A stretch of DNA of 64,000 bases, taken from positions 42,191 to 106,190 of the forward strand of contig CALXMT010000005.1 in NCBI GenBank assembly GCA_944389545.1. The letters run 5' to 3'. Made by a program: the position numbers and the translations under genes. The notes beneath the pieces were generated by a model. That model was not told the DNA's origin, ran no database searches, and worked only from the letters and a program-made list of their open reading frames with translations. Origin of the DNA: an uncultured Kiritimatiellota bacterium. GTDB lineage: Bacteria > Verrucomicrobiota > Kiritimatiellia > RFP12 > DVOR01. Of the stretch, positions 16,208 through 23,804 are shown in pieces. Numbering within the stretch: position 1 is the first letter of the stretch; each line of letters begins with the position of its first letter.

Positions 16208-17503
16208 TTACGCGCCGGCGCCGCCACCGATGGTGCCGATGATGGAGATGAGCGGCATGAACATGGCCACGACGATGCCGCCGACGACCACGGCCAGGAA
16301 GATGATCATGATCGGCTCGATGACCGAGGTCATCGCCGCCACGGCGTTGTCCACCTCGTCGTCATAGGTATTGGCCACGCGGATGAGCATCTCCGGCAGG
16401 GCGCCGGTCTCCTCGCCCACCTCCACCATGGAGACGACCATGGGCGGGAATTCGCCGCTGGCGCCCATGGGCGCAGTCATGCCCTCGCCTTCCTTCACGC
16501 TGTCGTGCACGGACTGAAGGGCCTTGGTGAAGAGACTGTTGCCGGTGGTCTCCTTGACGATGGCCAGGGCCTGCAACACTGGCACGCCGGAGCTGAGAAG
16601 CGTGCCCAACGTGCGCGTCAGGCGCGCCACGATGGTCTTCTGGTTCAGCTGGCCGATGCCCGGCGCGCGCAGCAGGATGCGGTCACGCAGACGCGAGCCC
16701 ACAGGCGTCTTCACCGCGAGCTTCACGCCGACAATCACAGCCGCGATGGCCGCGAAGAGGAAGAGCCAGTAGACCTGCACCCACTCGGAGAAGGCGATCA
16801 CGGCGGCCGTCAACGCCGGCATGCCCTCGCCGCCCAAGAGATCGTCGAAGATCTGCTGGAACTTCGGGATGACCGCGAGCATCAAGAAGACCACGATGCC
16901 GATGGCGGCCACCAAGACCACGATGGGATAGGTCATCGCGCCCTTGACCTTGTTCTTGATCTTTTCGCCCTTCTCCATGAACTCCGCCAGACGGTTCAAC
17001 ACCGTCTCCAGCACGCCGCCGGCCTCGCCCGCGCGCACCATGTTCACGTAGAGTTGGTTGAAGATTTTGGGATAGTTCGCCAAAGATTCGGAGAAGGTGT
17101 TACCGGTCTCAACCGTGTCGATCATGCCGCCGATGGCTTCTTTCAGCGTCTCGTTCTGGCACTGACGATGGAGCACGCGCAGGCCGCGCAACAGGGGCAG
17201 ACCGGCATCCACCAGCGTCGCCAACTGGCGCGTGAAGACCATCAGGTCTTTCTGCTTCACGCGCTGCTTGAAGATACGCGGCATCTTGATGTTGATGTCC
17301 AGCGAGCCTTTTTTCTTCTTCGGCTTGTCTGCAGCGGCCGGGGCGGGGGCCGCAACGGCGTCCTCGCGCACCTGACCAATGGCCTTAGGCGTCAGCTTCA
17401 TCGCGCGGATTTTCGCGATTGCCGCCTGCTGGGAATCCGCCTCGACCGTGCTGGACACCTCTTTGCCCTGCGAATCGACCGCCTTGAATCTGAACTTCGC
17501 CAT
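16208..17503 (-). CDS. gspF: Type II secretion inner-membrane protein GspF (PilC/GspF family)
   Basis: A 431-residue polytopic inner-membrane platform protein of type II secretion or type IV pilus machines. The N-terminal MAKFRFKAVDSQGKEVSSTV domain is followed by a Lys-rich linker and two GspF domains, the first beginning FTRQLATLVDAGLPLLRGL and the second LTRTLGTLLSSGVPVLQAL, each followed by membrane segments. The ATG at 17503 is chosen because the family starts M-x-x-F-x-Y/F-x-A; an in-frame start ten codons earlier has no support. It heads the pseudopilin operon and has a recognisable promoter. No ATPase (gspE) or secretin (gspD) gene is in the window. Confidence 0.93.
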   Translation of the reverse strand: MAKFRFKAVDSQGKEVSSTVEADSQQAAIAKIRAMKLTPKAIGQVREDAVAAPAPAAADKPKKKKGSLDINIKMPRIFKQRVKQKDLMVFTRQLATLVDAGLPLLRGLRVLHRQCQNETLKEAIGGMIDTVETGNTFSESLANYPKIFNQLYVNMVRAGEAGGVLETVLNRLAEFMEKGEKIKNKVKGAMTYPIVVLVAAIGIVVFLMLAVIPKFQQIFDDLLGGEGMPALTAAVIAFSEWVQVYWLFLFAAIAAVIVGVKLAVKTPVGSRLRDRILLRAPGIGQLNQKTIVARLTRTLGTLLSSGVPVLQALAIVKETTGNSLFTKALQSVHDSVKEGEGMTAPMGASGEFPPMVVSMVEVGEETGALPEMLIRVANTYDDEVDNAVAAMTSVIEPIMIIFLAVVVGGIVVAMFMPLISIIGTIGGGAGA

Positions 17504-17560
17504 CGTTCCGTCCTCGTTTAACCAATAGGGCACAAGCCCATTCCAACGTTACTGTCTTTT

Positions 17561-17589
17561 ATGATACAAAGCCCGGCCCCATTCTGCAA
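17561..17589 (-). promoter_or_regulatory. Putative promoter of the gspF-pseudopilin operon
   Basis: On the minus strand TTGCAG is followed after 17 bases by TATCAT, 58 bases upstream of the gspF start. The -10 box matches consensus in five of six positions and the -35 in three. Confidence 0.55.
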
Positions 17590-17640
17590 GACTTTTTTAT
17601 GGGGCGGCGTGCGCCGGGATGGTTTTCCACGAAGACGCAA

Positions 17641-17705
17641 AGGGGCGCGTCGCGCCCGGAGAACGGAGAACAGAGAACGGAGAACGGAACGCGCGCAAGC
17701 GCGCG
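17641..17705 (-). repeat. Family A repeat, copy 3 (reversed)
   Basis: The heptamer run reads GGAGAACGGAGAACAGAGAA on the plus strand, so this copy is inverted. It is flanked by GGGGCGCGTCGCGCCC and GCGCGCAAGCGCGC, again different but self-complementary arms. Confidence 0.8.
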
Positions 17706-17851
17706 ACTGGCAAAGCCTTCCAAGTTCCCCAATGGTACGTCCTGACGGCGATAAGCGGCCCTTAATTGACTTCAATCGGCGAAATTGGAGCTTCCCGCAC
17801 AAGTAATCAGTGTGTACCGTAACGTCTGTGAAAGCTTTCCAAGAAAACAAA

Positions 17852-17970
17852 AGAAGCGCAAGGGATGGGGATAGGGAGTGAGGCGCAACGCGCCGAACGG
17901 TGAAGTATCCAGGCCCTTGCGCTCCTTCGTGTCTTCGTGGAAAACTCCGTGGGAAACTCCGCGGCTCAAG
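17852..17970. repeat. Hairpin module shared with 30615-30725
   Basis: Long inverted arms (GCGCAAGGGATGGGGAT / CCAGGCCCTTGCGC) enclose AGTGAGGCGCAACGCGCCGA and ACGGTGAAG. The same module at 30615-30725 has a different inner palindrome (GGCCCGGAGGGCC) in the same slot. It lies in the gene-free stretch 17504-18455. Confidence 0.75.
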
Positions 17971-17971
17971 G

Positions 17972-18246
17972 CAATACTGTCCGGGGAAAATGGAGACCGC
18001 AAAGACGCAAATCTTGCAGGAAAGTGGGGCGCTAACGCCGGGCGCACGGTCGTGCGCCCTCCCGCGCCCCACTTTCCTGCGCCAAAAGGACTTCTTAAGA
18101 CAGCCCAAGCGCGAAGACGATGGGCGGGAGGGAGCGATCAGCGGGCGTTTAGCCCGCAAAGCGACCGGCGTTAGCCCATCTGACTTCGCGCGCATTGGCG
18201 TTTTTGCGGGAAAAGGAGGCTTGTCGATTTCCTCGGACTCTATTGC
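17972..18246. repeat. Family B MITE-like element (275 bp)
   Basis: Begins CAATACTGTCCGGGGAAAAT and ends with a degenerate inverted copy (ATTTCCTCGGACTCTATTG). The interior contains CCGCAAAGACGCAA, a GGGCGCACGGTCGTGCGCCC palindrome and GATGGGC / GCCCATC arms. It is homologous along its length to 22688-22949. No coding potential is visible. Confidence 0.8.
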
Positions 18247-18293
18247 CCAAGCATAAAATTGAGAGCTTGAAGATTTGACGACCGTCTATTCAT

Positions 18294-18352
18294 CGCCCCG
18301 CAGGGGCGTTCTGTTCTCCGTTCTCCGTTCTCCGGGGCGCGTCAGCGCCCCT
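18294..18352 (+). repeat. Family A repeat, copy 4
   Basis: CGCCCCGCAGGGGCG, three GTTCTCC-type heptamers, then GGGGCGCGTCAGCGCCCC. The left hairpin is identical to copy 1 while the right hairpin differs. Confidence 0.8.
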
Positions 18353-18410
18353 CGTCTTCGTGGGAAACTCCGTGGCTCAGGGGTTGCGGTTTGCGGTTTT
18401 GACGCAAATT

Positions 18411-18419
18411 TGGTATCGT
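18411..18419 (+). promoter_or_regulatory. Possible extended -10 promoter of tkt
   Basis: TGGTATCGT lies 36 bases before the tkt ATG, with a weak TTGCGG 17 bases upstream of the -10 hexamer. Confidence 0.35.
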
Positions 18420-18455
18420 ACGCGCTTCGTTTATAGACCCTAAGGTGAGCGTGCG

Positions 18456-20450
18456 ATGAGTAAGATGGACACGAAAGAATTGCAGTTGGCGGCGAACACC
18501 CTGCGTTGCCTGGCCATGGACGAGGTGCAGACGGCGAATTCCGGGCACCCCGGTGTGGCGATGGGCTTGGCCGATGTGATGGCCGTGTTGTGGCTGAACC
18601 ACCTGAACGTCTGCGGCTCGGAACCGGATTGGGCCGACCGCGATCGCTTCGTCCTCTCCGGCGGGCACGCCTCCAGCCTGCTCTACGCGACGCTCCACCT
18701 GGCCGGCTTCGACCTTTCCCTGGACGACCTCAAGCAGTTCCGCCAGTTGGGCGCGCGGACGCCCGGCCACCCCGAGCGCGGCATGACGCCCGGCGTGGAG
18801 ACGACCACCGGCCCCTTGGGGCAGGGCATCGCCGCGGGCGTGGGCATGGCGTTGGCCGAGCGGATGCTCGCCGCGCGCTTCAACACCGAGGGCCGCACGC
18901 TTGTCGATCACCGCACGTGGGTCACCTGCGGCGACGGCGACCTGGAAGAGGGCATCTCGCACGAGGCCTGCTCGATGGCCGGCGCACTGGGTCTGGGCAA
19001 GTTGATTCTCCTTTACGATTCCAACGGCATCACCATCGAGGGCGCCACCGACATCGCGATGGTCGATGACACCAAGCGCCGCTTCGAGAGCTACGGTTGG
19101 CGCGTCCTCTCCTGCGACGGCCACGACTTCGAGGACATCGAGAAGGCCCTGCGCAAGGCCGAAAAGTCCTCCGAAAAGCCCACGCTCGTGATCTGCAACA
19201 CCGTCATCGGCAAGGGTTCGCCCAACAAGTCCGGCTCCGCCTCCTGCCACGGCGCCCCGCTGGGCGTGGACGAGGTGCGCCTGGCCAAGCAGGCCCTGGG
19301 CTTCGACCCCGACCAGACCTTCGTGGTGCCCGAGGCCGTCCGCGATCTCTTCGCCAAGCGCGCGGCCAAGATGCGCCGCCATCAGCGCAAGTGGGCCCGC
19401 GCGGCCAAGGAGGCCTTCGCCGCCGACCCCGCGCTCCAAGCGCAATGGGAGGCCTTCCAGAAGCAAGAGACGCCGGACTTCCGCGACCTGATTCCTGCGT
19501 GGGGCGACAAGCCCATCTCCACCCGCGTGGCCTCCGGCAAGATCCTCAACGCCATCGCCCCCGTCATGCCGTGGCTCATCGGCGGCTCCGCCGACCTGGC
19601 GCCCTCGAACATGACCTACCTGAACGGTCTGGGCGATGTGACGAAGGGCGCCTTCGATGGCCGCAACCTCCACTTCGGCATCCGCGAGCTGGGCATGGGC
19701 GGCATCCTCAACGGCCTCTCCAACCACGGCGGTCTGCGCCCCTACGGCGCCACCTTCTTCGTCTTCTGCGACTACGCCCGCCCCACCCTGCGTGTGGCCG
19801 CGCTCATGGGCGCCCCCGTCATCTACGTGCTGACGCACGATAGCTTCCACGTCGGTGAGGACGGCCCCACGCACGAACCCATCGAGCAGCTTCCCGCGCT
19901 CCGCGCCATGCCCAACGTCTGCGACCTGCGCCCGGCGGACGCCACCGAGACGGCGGTCGCCTGGAAGGTGGCCCTGGACCGCAAGGACGGCCCCACCTGC
20001 CTGATGCTCTCGCGCCAGAACCTCCCCGTGCTCGACCGCACGGCCCTGGCCTCCGCCGAGGGTCTCGCCAAGGGCGCCTATGTACTCTGGCAGCGTGACC
20101 CCGCCAAGGCCCCCGACGCCATCCTCATCGCCTCCGGCAGCGAGGTGGCGTTGGCCCTTGAGACGGCCAAAGCCGATGCCCGCAATCTCCGCGTGGTCTC
20201 CATGCCCAGCTGGTTCCTCTTCGCCCAACAGGACGAGGCCTACCGCAACGAAGTCCTGCCGCCCGCCGTGACCAAGCGCGTCGCGATCGAGGCCGCCAGC
20301 CCCTTCGGGTGGGAGCGTTACATCGGCGCCGAGGGCCGCGTGCTAGGCATGACCGGCTGGGGCGCCTCCGGTCCCGCGGGCAAGCTGGCCGAGCACTTCG
20401 GCTTCACCCCCGCGCACCTCGCCGCCCTGCTCAATGATTATCTGGCCTAA
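18456..20450 (+). CDS. tkt: Transketolase
   Basis: A 664-residue thiamine-diphosphate enzyme that transfers two-carbon ketol units in the non-oxidative pentose phosphate pathway. Visible are ANSGHPGVAMGLADV and LSGGHASSLLYATLHLAG near the N-terminus, GVETTTGPLGQGIA, the ThDP-binding GDGDLEEGISHEA (from about residue 159), and the pyrimidine-domain stretch GEDGPTHEPIEQLPALRAMP. The length is that of bacterial TktA. AAGGTGAG lies six bases before the ATG. lysS begins 12 bases after the stop, so the two are probably co-transcribed. Repeats of families A and B occupy the upstream gap. Confidence 0.97.
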   Translation: MSKMDTKELQLAANTLRCLAMDEVQTANSGHPGVAMGLADVMAVLWLNHLNVCGSEPDWADRDRFVLSGGHASSLLYATLHLAGFDLSLDDLKQFRQLGARTPGHPERGMTPGVETTTGPLGQGIAAGVGMALAERMLAARFNTEGRTLVDHRTWVTCGDGDLEEGISHEACSMAGALGLGKLILLYDSNGITIEGATDIAMVDDTKRRFESYGWRVLSCDGHDFEDIEKALRKAEKSSEKPTLVICNTVIGKGSPNKSGSASCHGAPLGVDEVRLAKQALGFDPDQTFVVPEAVRDLFAKRAAKMRRHQRKWARAAKEAFAADPALQAQWEAFQKQETPDFRDLIPAWGDKPISTRVASGKILNAIAPVMPWLIGGSADLAPSNMTYLNGLGDVTKGAFDGRNLHFGIRELGMGGILNGLSNHGGLRPYGATFFVFCDYARPTLRVAALMGAPVIYVLTHDSFHVGEDGPTHEPIEQLPALRAMPNVCDLRPADATETAVAWKVALDRKDGPTCLMLSRQNLPVLDRTALASAEGLAKGAYVLWQRDPAKAPDAILIASGSEVALALETAKADARNLRVVSMPSWFLFAQQDEAYRNEVLPPAVTKRVAIEAASPFGWERYIGAEGRVLGMTGWGASGPAGKLAEHFGFTPAHLAALLNDYLA

Positions 20451-20461
20451 GGAGGCACATG

Positions 20462-21910
20462 ATGGACACGCAGACCCCTGACCAATACCGTGCGCAACGC
20501 CTGGCCAACCGCGCCAAGCTCGCCGAGCTCGGCTATGCGCCCTACGGCCACGCCTTTGCCCGCACCGGCACCCTCAAGGAGACCCGCGAGGCCTTCGCCG
20601 AGGGCAAACCCGTCGCCGTGGCCGGGCGCATCCAGACCAAGCGCCGCATGGGCAAGCTGATGTTCATCCACCTCAACGACGGCTCCGACGCCTTCCAGAT
20701 CCTCCTCAAGCGCGACGTGCTGGGCGAAGAGGCCTACAACGCCGCCAAGCTCCTGGACCTGGGCGACATCATCGGCGTCAAGGGCACGCTCTTCACCACC
20801 CAGGCCGGCGAAAAGACCGTGGACGTCTCCGCGTGGGAGCTCCTCTCCAAGGCCGTCCGCCAGCCGCCCGAAAAATGGCACGGTCTGCAGGACCAGGAGG
20901 AGCGCTACCGCCGCCGCTACCTGGACCTGATGTCCAACCCCGAGAGCCGCGCCCGCTTCGACAAGCGCCACAAGATCCTCCTCGGCATCCGCAACTACCT
21001 CGCCTCCAAGGGCTTCGTGGAAGTCGAGACGCCCATCATGCAGGCGCAGGCCGGCGGTGCCGCCGCCAAGCCCTTCGTGACGCACCACAACGCCCTGGAC
21101 CGCGAGATGGTGCTCCGCATCGCCCCCGAGCTCTACCTGAAGCGCCTCCTGGTGGGCGGCTTCGACAAGATCTTCGAGCTGGGCAAGGACTTCCGCAACG
21201 AGGGCATCGACCGCACGCACAACCCCGAGTTCACCGTCCTGGAGGTCTACGAGGCCTACGGCGACCGCACCTCGATGAAGAACCTCATCGAAGGGATGTT
21301 GCCTTACCTCTGCGACACCGTCCTCGGCACGCGCCAAGTGCCCTATGGCGAAGAGGGCAAGGTGCTCAACTTCGAGCCGCCCTACCGCGAGGTCTCCCAG
21401 CGCGAACTCATTGAGGAGCGTATGGGCGCCGATTGGTTCAGCCTGGACTATGAGACCGCCCGCACCCGCGCCGCCGAGGCCGGCCTCGAGCTCACACCCG
21501 AGATTGTCGACCACCTCACCCTCTCCCACGAGGTCTACGACAAGCTCATCGAGAAGACCCTCTTCCAGCCGACCTTCGTCACCCGCATCCCCAAGCAGTA
21601 TGTGCCCCTGGCGAAGACCTGCACGGACGACCCCGCGTTGGTGGACGTCTTCGAGTTCGTCGTCGCCGGCAAGGAGCTCTGCCCCGGATACACCGAGCAG
21701 AACGACCCCGATGCCCAGCGCGAGGCCTTCTCCCGTCAGGTCGAGGAAGACGCCGAGCCCACCGACCTCGACTTCGTGGAGGCGTTGGAATACGGCATGC
21801 CGCCCACCGGCGGTCTGGGCATGGGCATCGACCGTCTGGTGATGCTCCTCACCAACACCGAGGTCATCCGCGACGTCATCCTCTTCCCGCAGCTCAAGTC
21901 CGAGGCTTGA
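20462..21910 (+). CDS. lysS: Lysyl-tRNA synthetase, class II
   Basis: A 482-residue class II synthetase that charges tRNA-Lys. The N-terminal OB-fold anticodon-binding domain (VAVAGRIQTKRRMGKLMFIH) is followed by the linker YRRRYLDLMSNPESRARF, motif 2 (FELGKDFRNEGIDRTHNPEF, about residue 240) and motif 3 (GGLGMGIDRLVMLLTN, about 450). Two adjacent ATGs exist; I chose the second, at 20462, because the AGGAGG box is six bases from it and only three from the first. It follows tkt by 11 bases and ends in a strong terminator. Confidence 0.96.
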   Translation: MDTQTPDQYRAQRLANRAKLAELGYAPYGHAFARTGTLKETREAFAEGKPVAVAGRIQTKRRMGKLMFIHLNDGSDAFQILLKRDVLGEEAYNAAKLLDLGDIIGVKGTLFTTQAGEKTVDVSAWELLSKAVRQPPEKWHGLQDQEERYRRRYLDLMSNPESRARFDKRHKILLGIRNYLASKGFVEVETPIMQAQAGGAAAKPFVTHHNALDREMVLRIAPELYLKRLLVGGFDKIFELGKDFRNEGIDRTHNPEFTVLEVYEAYGDRTSMKNLIEGMLPYLCDTVLGTRQVPYGEEGKVLNFEPPYREVSQRELIEERMGADWFSLDYETARTRAAEAGLELTPEIVDHLTLSHEVYDKLIEKTLFQPTFVTRIPKQYVPLAKTCTDDPALVDVFEFVVAGKELCPGYTEQNDPDAQREAFSRQVEEDAEPTDLDFVEALEYGMPPTGGLGMGIDRLVMLLTNTEVIRDVILFPQLKSEA

Positions 21911-21964
21911 AGCTACTTCGCGGGCCCTTGACCTGTATCCTTATTATATAAGGTAGCAATCCCT

Positions 21965-22020
21965 GCCCCATTCCTTAGGAGCCCTGCTTCGCCAGGCCCG
22001 GGAATGGGGCGATTTTTTGT
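21965..22020 (+). terminator. Terminator downstream of lysS
   Basis: Arms GCCCCATTCC and GGAATGGGGC enclose an inner CCTGCTTCGCCAGG-type hairpin and are followed by GATTTTTTGTT. The upstream TTGACC and the palindrome CCTTATTATATAAGG (about 21931-21955) leave open a short independent transcript that ends here. Confidence 0.85.
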
Positions 22021-22124
22021 TATCTCTTTTATTTTCTGCAAAAGTCTTTGAGTCGCAAGCAATTCATTAGTATCTACCAGACACCTCCGCGAGCCTCCGA
22101 CTCAGCTCTAGAAGGGGCTGTTTT

Positions 22125-22235
22125 GAGACCCTATAAGGGTCCGAGGTCAACCACTATAGGGGTCGGGGTCGAGACCCTATAAGGGGCCGAGGCGAGACCC
22201 TATAGTGGTCCAGGGCCGACCCTTATAGGGTCTTC
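22125..22235 (+). repeat. Family D dyad array 1 (about five 22-23 bp units)
   Basis: Five tandem units of the form GAGACCCTATAAGGGTCCGAGGT, each holding an imperfect palindrome centred on TATA (for example CCACTATAGGGG, CCCTATAGTGG). Units differ mainly in compensating positions of the palindrome arms. Sister arrays lie at 44580-44712 and 53490-53600. This array lies downstream of lysS, beyond its terminator. Confidence 0.85.
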
Positions 22236-22354
22236 GGAAGAGCCTTCCCGCACCCCCGCCGCGAGCCTTACCAATCCGGTTGCTCACCGTACTTGTTCTT
22301 CCCTGAATCCCCCGGCCCAAGCATCACGAGAAGATGCATAACCGCGACTGCGCA

Positions 22355-22679
22355 CCAATACTGTCCGGGGAAAATGGGGACCGCGAAGACGCAAGGTGAG
22401 GCGCGAACCGCTTCGGGCTCCATCGGTCGCTCTGCGGCTTCGCCGCTGACCGCGACCGCCGCCCTCCGTTTCGCGCCTTGTCGCTTTCTCGGGAACGCCA
22501 TCCGTCGCCCCGTAGGGGCGTTCTGTTTTCCGTTCTCCGTTCTCCGGGGCGGCGCTAGCCGCCCTTTTGGCGCGATAGCGTGGAAATCCCAAGGGCGGCG
22601 CGACCAACGGGAGCGATGGAGCCCGTAGGGTTTCCACGCAAGACCGTCTTCGCGGTAAAACTTCTCCTGACAGTATTGG
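22355..22679. repeat. Family B MITE-like element (325 bp)
   Basis: The left end CCAATACTGTCCGGGGAAAA and the right end CTCCTGACAGTATTGG are inverted copies, and the inverted similarity continues inwards through ACCGCGAAGACG. The interior contains modules also found at 3246-3352 and 3041-3140 in the opposite orientation, plus a nested family A copy at 22505-22564. No open frame of interest is present. Confidence 0.8.
22505..22564 (+). repeat. Family A repeat, copy 5, nested in a family B element
   Basis: CGCCCCGTAGGGGCG, heptamers GTTTTCC/GTTCTCC, then GGGGCGGCGCTAGCCGCCC. The left loop differs from copy 1 by one base and the right hairpin by its centre. Confidence 0.8.
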
Positions 22680-22687
22680 TATTGAAG

Positions 22688-22949
22688 CAATAGTGTCCGG
22701 GGAAAATGACCGCAAAGACGCAACGCTTGCAGGGAAAGCTGGGGCGCTAACGCCGGGCGCACGGTCATGCGCCCCACTTTCCTACGCCCAAAAGACTTGA
22801 AAGAGGGCCCAAGCGCGAAGACGATGGGTGGGAGGGAGCGATCAGCGGGCGTTTAGCCCGCAAAGCGACCGGCGTTAGCCCATCGTTCTTCGCGCGCACT
22901 GGCGTCTTCGCGGGAAAAGGAGGCTTCCGTTTTCCCCGGACAGTATTGG
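22688..22949. repeat. Family B MITE-like element (262 bp)
   Basis: Begins CAATAGTGTCCGGGGAAAAT and ends GTTTTCCCCGGACAGTATTG, near-perfect inverted ends. The interior is homologous to 17972-18246, with GGGGCGCTAACGCC and GATGGGT / GCCCATC arms. The same TATTGGTATTGAAG text follows this element and its left neighbour, so it is either part of the element or a duplicated flank. Confidence 0.82.
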
Positions 22950-23102
22950 TATTGAAGAGAAAGTGCTTGCATGGGATGGCGGAGTGTGCTACTGTAGAAC
23001 TGTATTTGACATCTCCTACACACAAACACAACCCCACCAATACAAGATATAATTCGGCCCGGCCGGTTTCCCGGTCGGGCCACTGTCTTTCTAGGTGATT
23101 GG
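22950..23102. other. Short gene-free stretch with a GC-rich hairpin
   Basis: A GGCCCGGCCGG / CCCGGTCGGGCC hairpin (23056-23081) lies 22 bases beyond the uppS stop and could terminate the minus-strand purA-uppS unit, although its minus-strand tail is only moderately T-rich. On the plus strand TGCTACTGT at about 22987 resembles the local extended -10 boxes and would drive a roughly 90-base transcript ending at this hairpin. Confidence 0.4.
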
Positions 23103-23804
23103 TCAGGGCTTGGCCGAAAGGCCGCCGTAGCGGCGGTCGCGTTTGGCAAAGGCGTCAAGCGCGGCCTTGAAATCGGCCTCCGCGAAGTCCGGCCAGAGGG
23201 TCGGAGTGACGTAGAGCTCGGCGTAGGAGGCCTGCCACAAGAGGAAGTTACTCAAACGGAGCTCGCCGCTGGTGCGGACGATGAGGTCCGGATCGGGGAC
23301 GTCCGGAAGGTAAAGGTGCTTGGCGACGGCGGCCTCGTCGATGGTCGCGGGGTCGATTTTGCCCTGCGCGGCAAGCAGAGCGAGCTCGCGCGCGGCGTGG
23401 GCGATCTCGGTGCGTCCGCCGTAGCTGAGGCAGAGAATCAGCTGGCGTTCATAGGCCGCGGTGGCGGTCTCGACGCGGGTAAGGGCCTCGTTGACGGCGG
23501 GGGGAAGGTCGGAGCGACGCCCCATGATACGGAGGCGAACGCGATTCTCGTGGAGCATCTTCTCCTCGCCGGCCAAGTAGGCGACCAGGAGGTGCATGAG
23601 GGCATCGATCTCTTCCTTGGGACGCGACCAGTTCTCGACGGAGAAGGCGTAAAGCGTGAGGTATTGGATGCCGGCGTCACGACAGTAACCCAACACGCGG
23701 CGGACGGTTTCACCGCCAGCACGATGCCCCTCGGAACGCGGCAGGCCGCGGGCTTTCGCCCAGCGGCCATTGCCGTCCATGATAATGGCGAGATGACGAA
23801 TCAT
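23103..23804 (-). CDS. uppS: Isoprenyl transferase (undecaprenyl diphosphate synthase)
   Basis: A 233-residue cis-prenyltransferase that builds the C55 lipid carrier for cell-wall synthesis from farnesyl diphosphate and isopentenyl diphosphate. The start MIRHLAIIMDGNGRWAKARG carries the catalytic Asp and the DGNGRWA loop; GHRAGGETVRRVL, LTLYAFSVENWSRP and the C-terminal PDPDLIVRTSGELRLSNFLL with YAELYVTPTLWPDF are all present. I chose the ATG at 23804, which overlaps the purA stop by one base (TGATG); the longer frame upstream only shadows purA. The partner CDP-alcohol synthase gene (cdsA) is not visible downstream. Confidence 0.96.
   Translation of the reverse strand: MIRHLAIIMDGNGRWAKARGLPRSEGHRAGGETVRRVLGYCRDAGIQYLTLYAFSVENWSRPKEEIDALMHLLVAYLAGEEKMLHENRVRLRIMGRRSDLPPAVNEALTRVETATAAYERQLILCLSYGGRTEIAHAARELALLAAQGKIDPATIDEAAVAKHLYLPDVPDPDLIVRTSGELRLSNFLLWQASYAELYVTPTLWPDFAEADFKAALDAFAKRDRRYGGLSAKP

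Noticed and set aside
18342..20228. 628-codon frame antisense to transketolase
   Set aside because: The sense strand encodes full-length transketolase; the antisense frame has no motif and no ribosome-binding site.
22125..22235. CRISPR array
   Set aside because: The 22-23 bp units are contiguous, with no unique spacers; linkers between palindromes are themselves repeated, and there are no cas genes in the window.
22688..22949. Insertion sequence with its own transposase
   Set aside because: The element is only 262 bp and has no coding potential, so it is at most non-autonomous.
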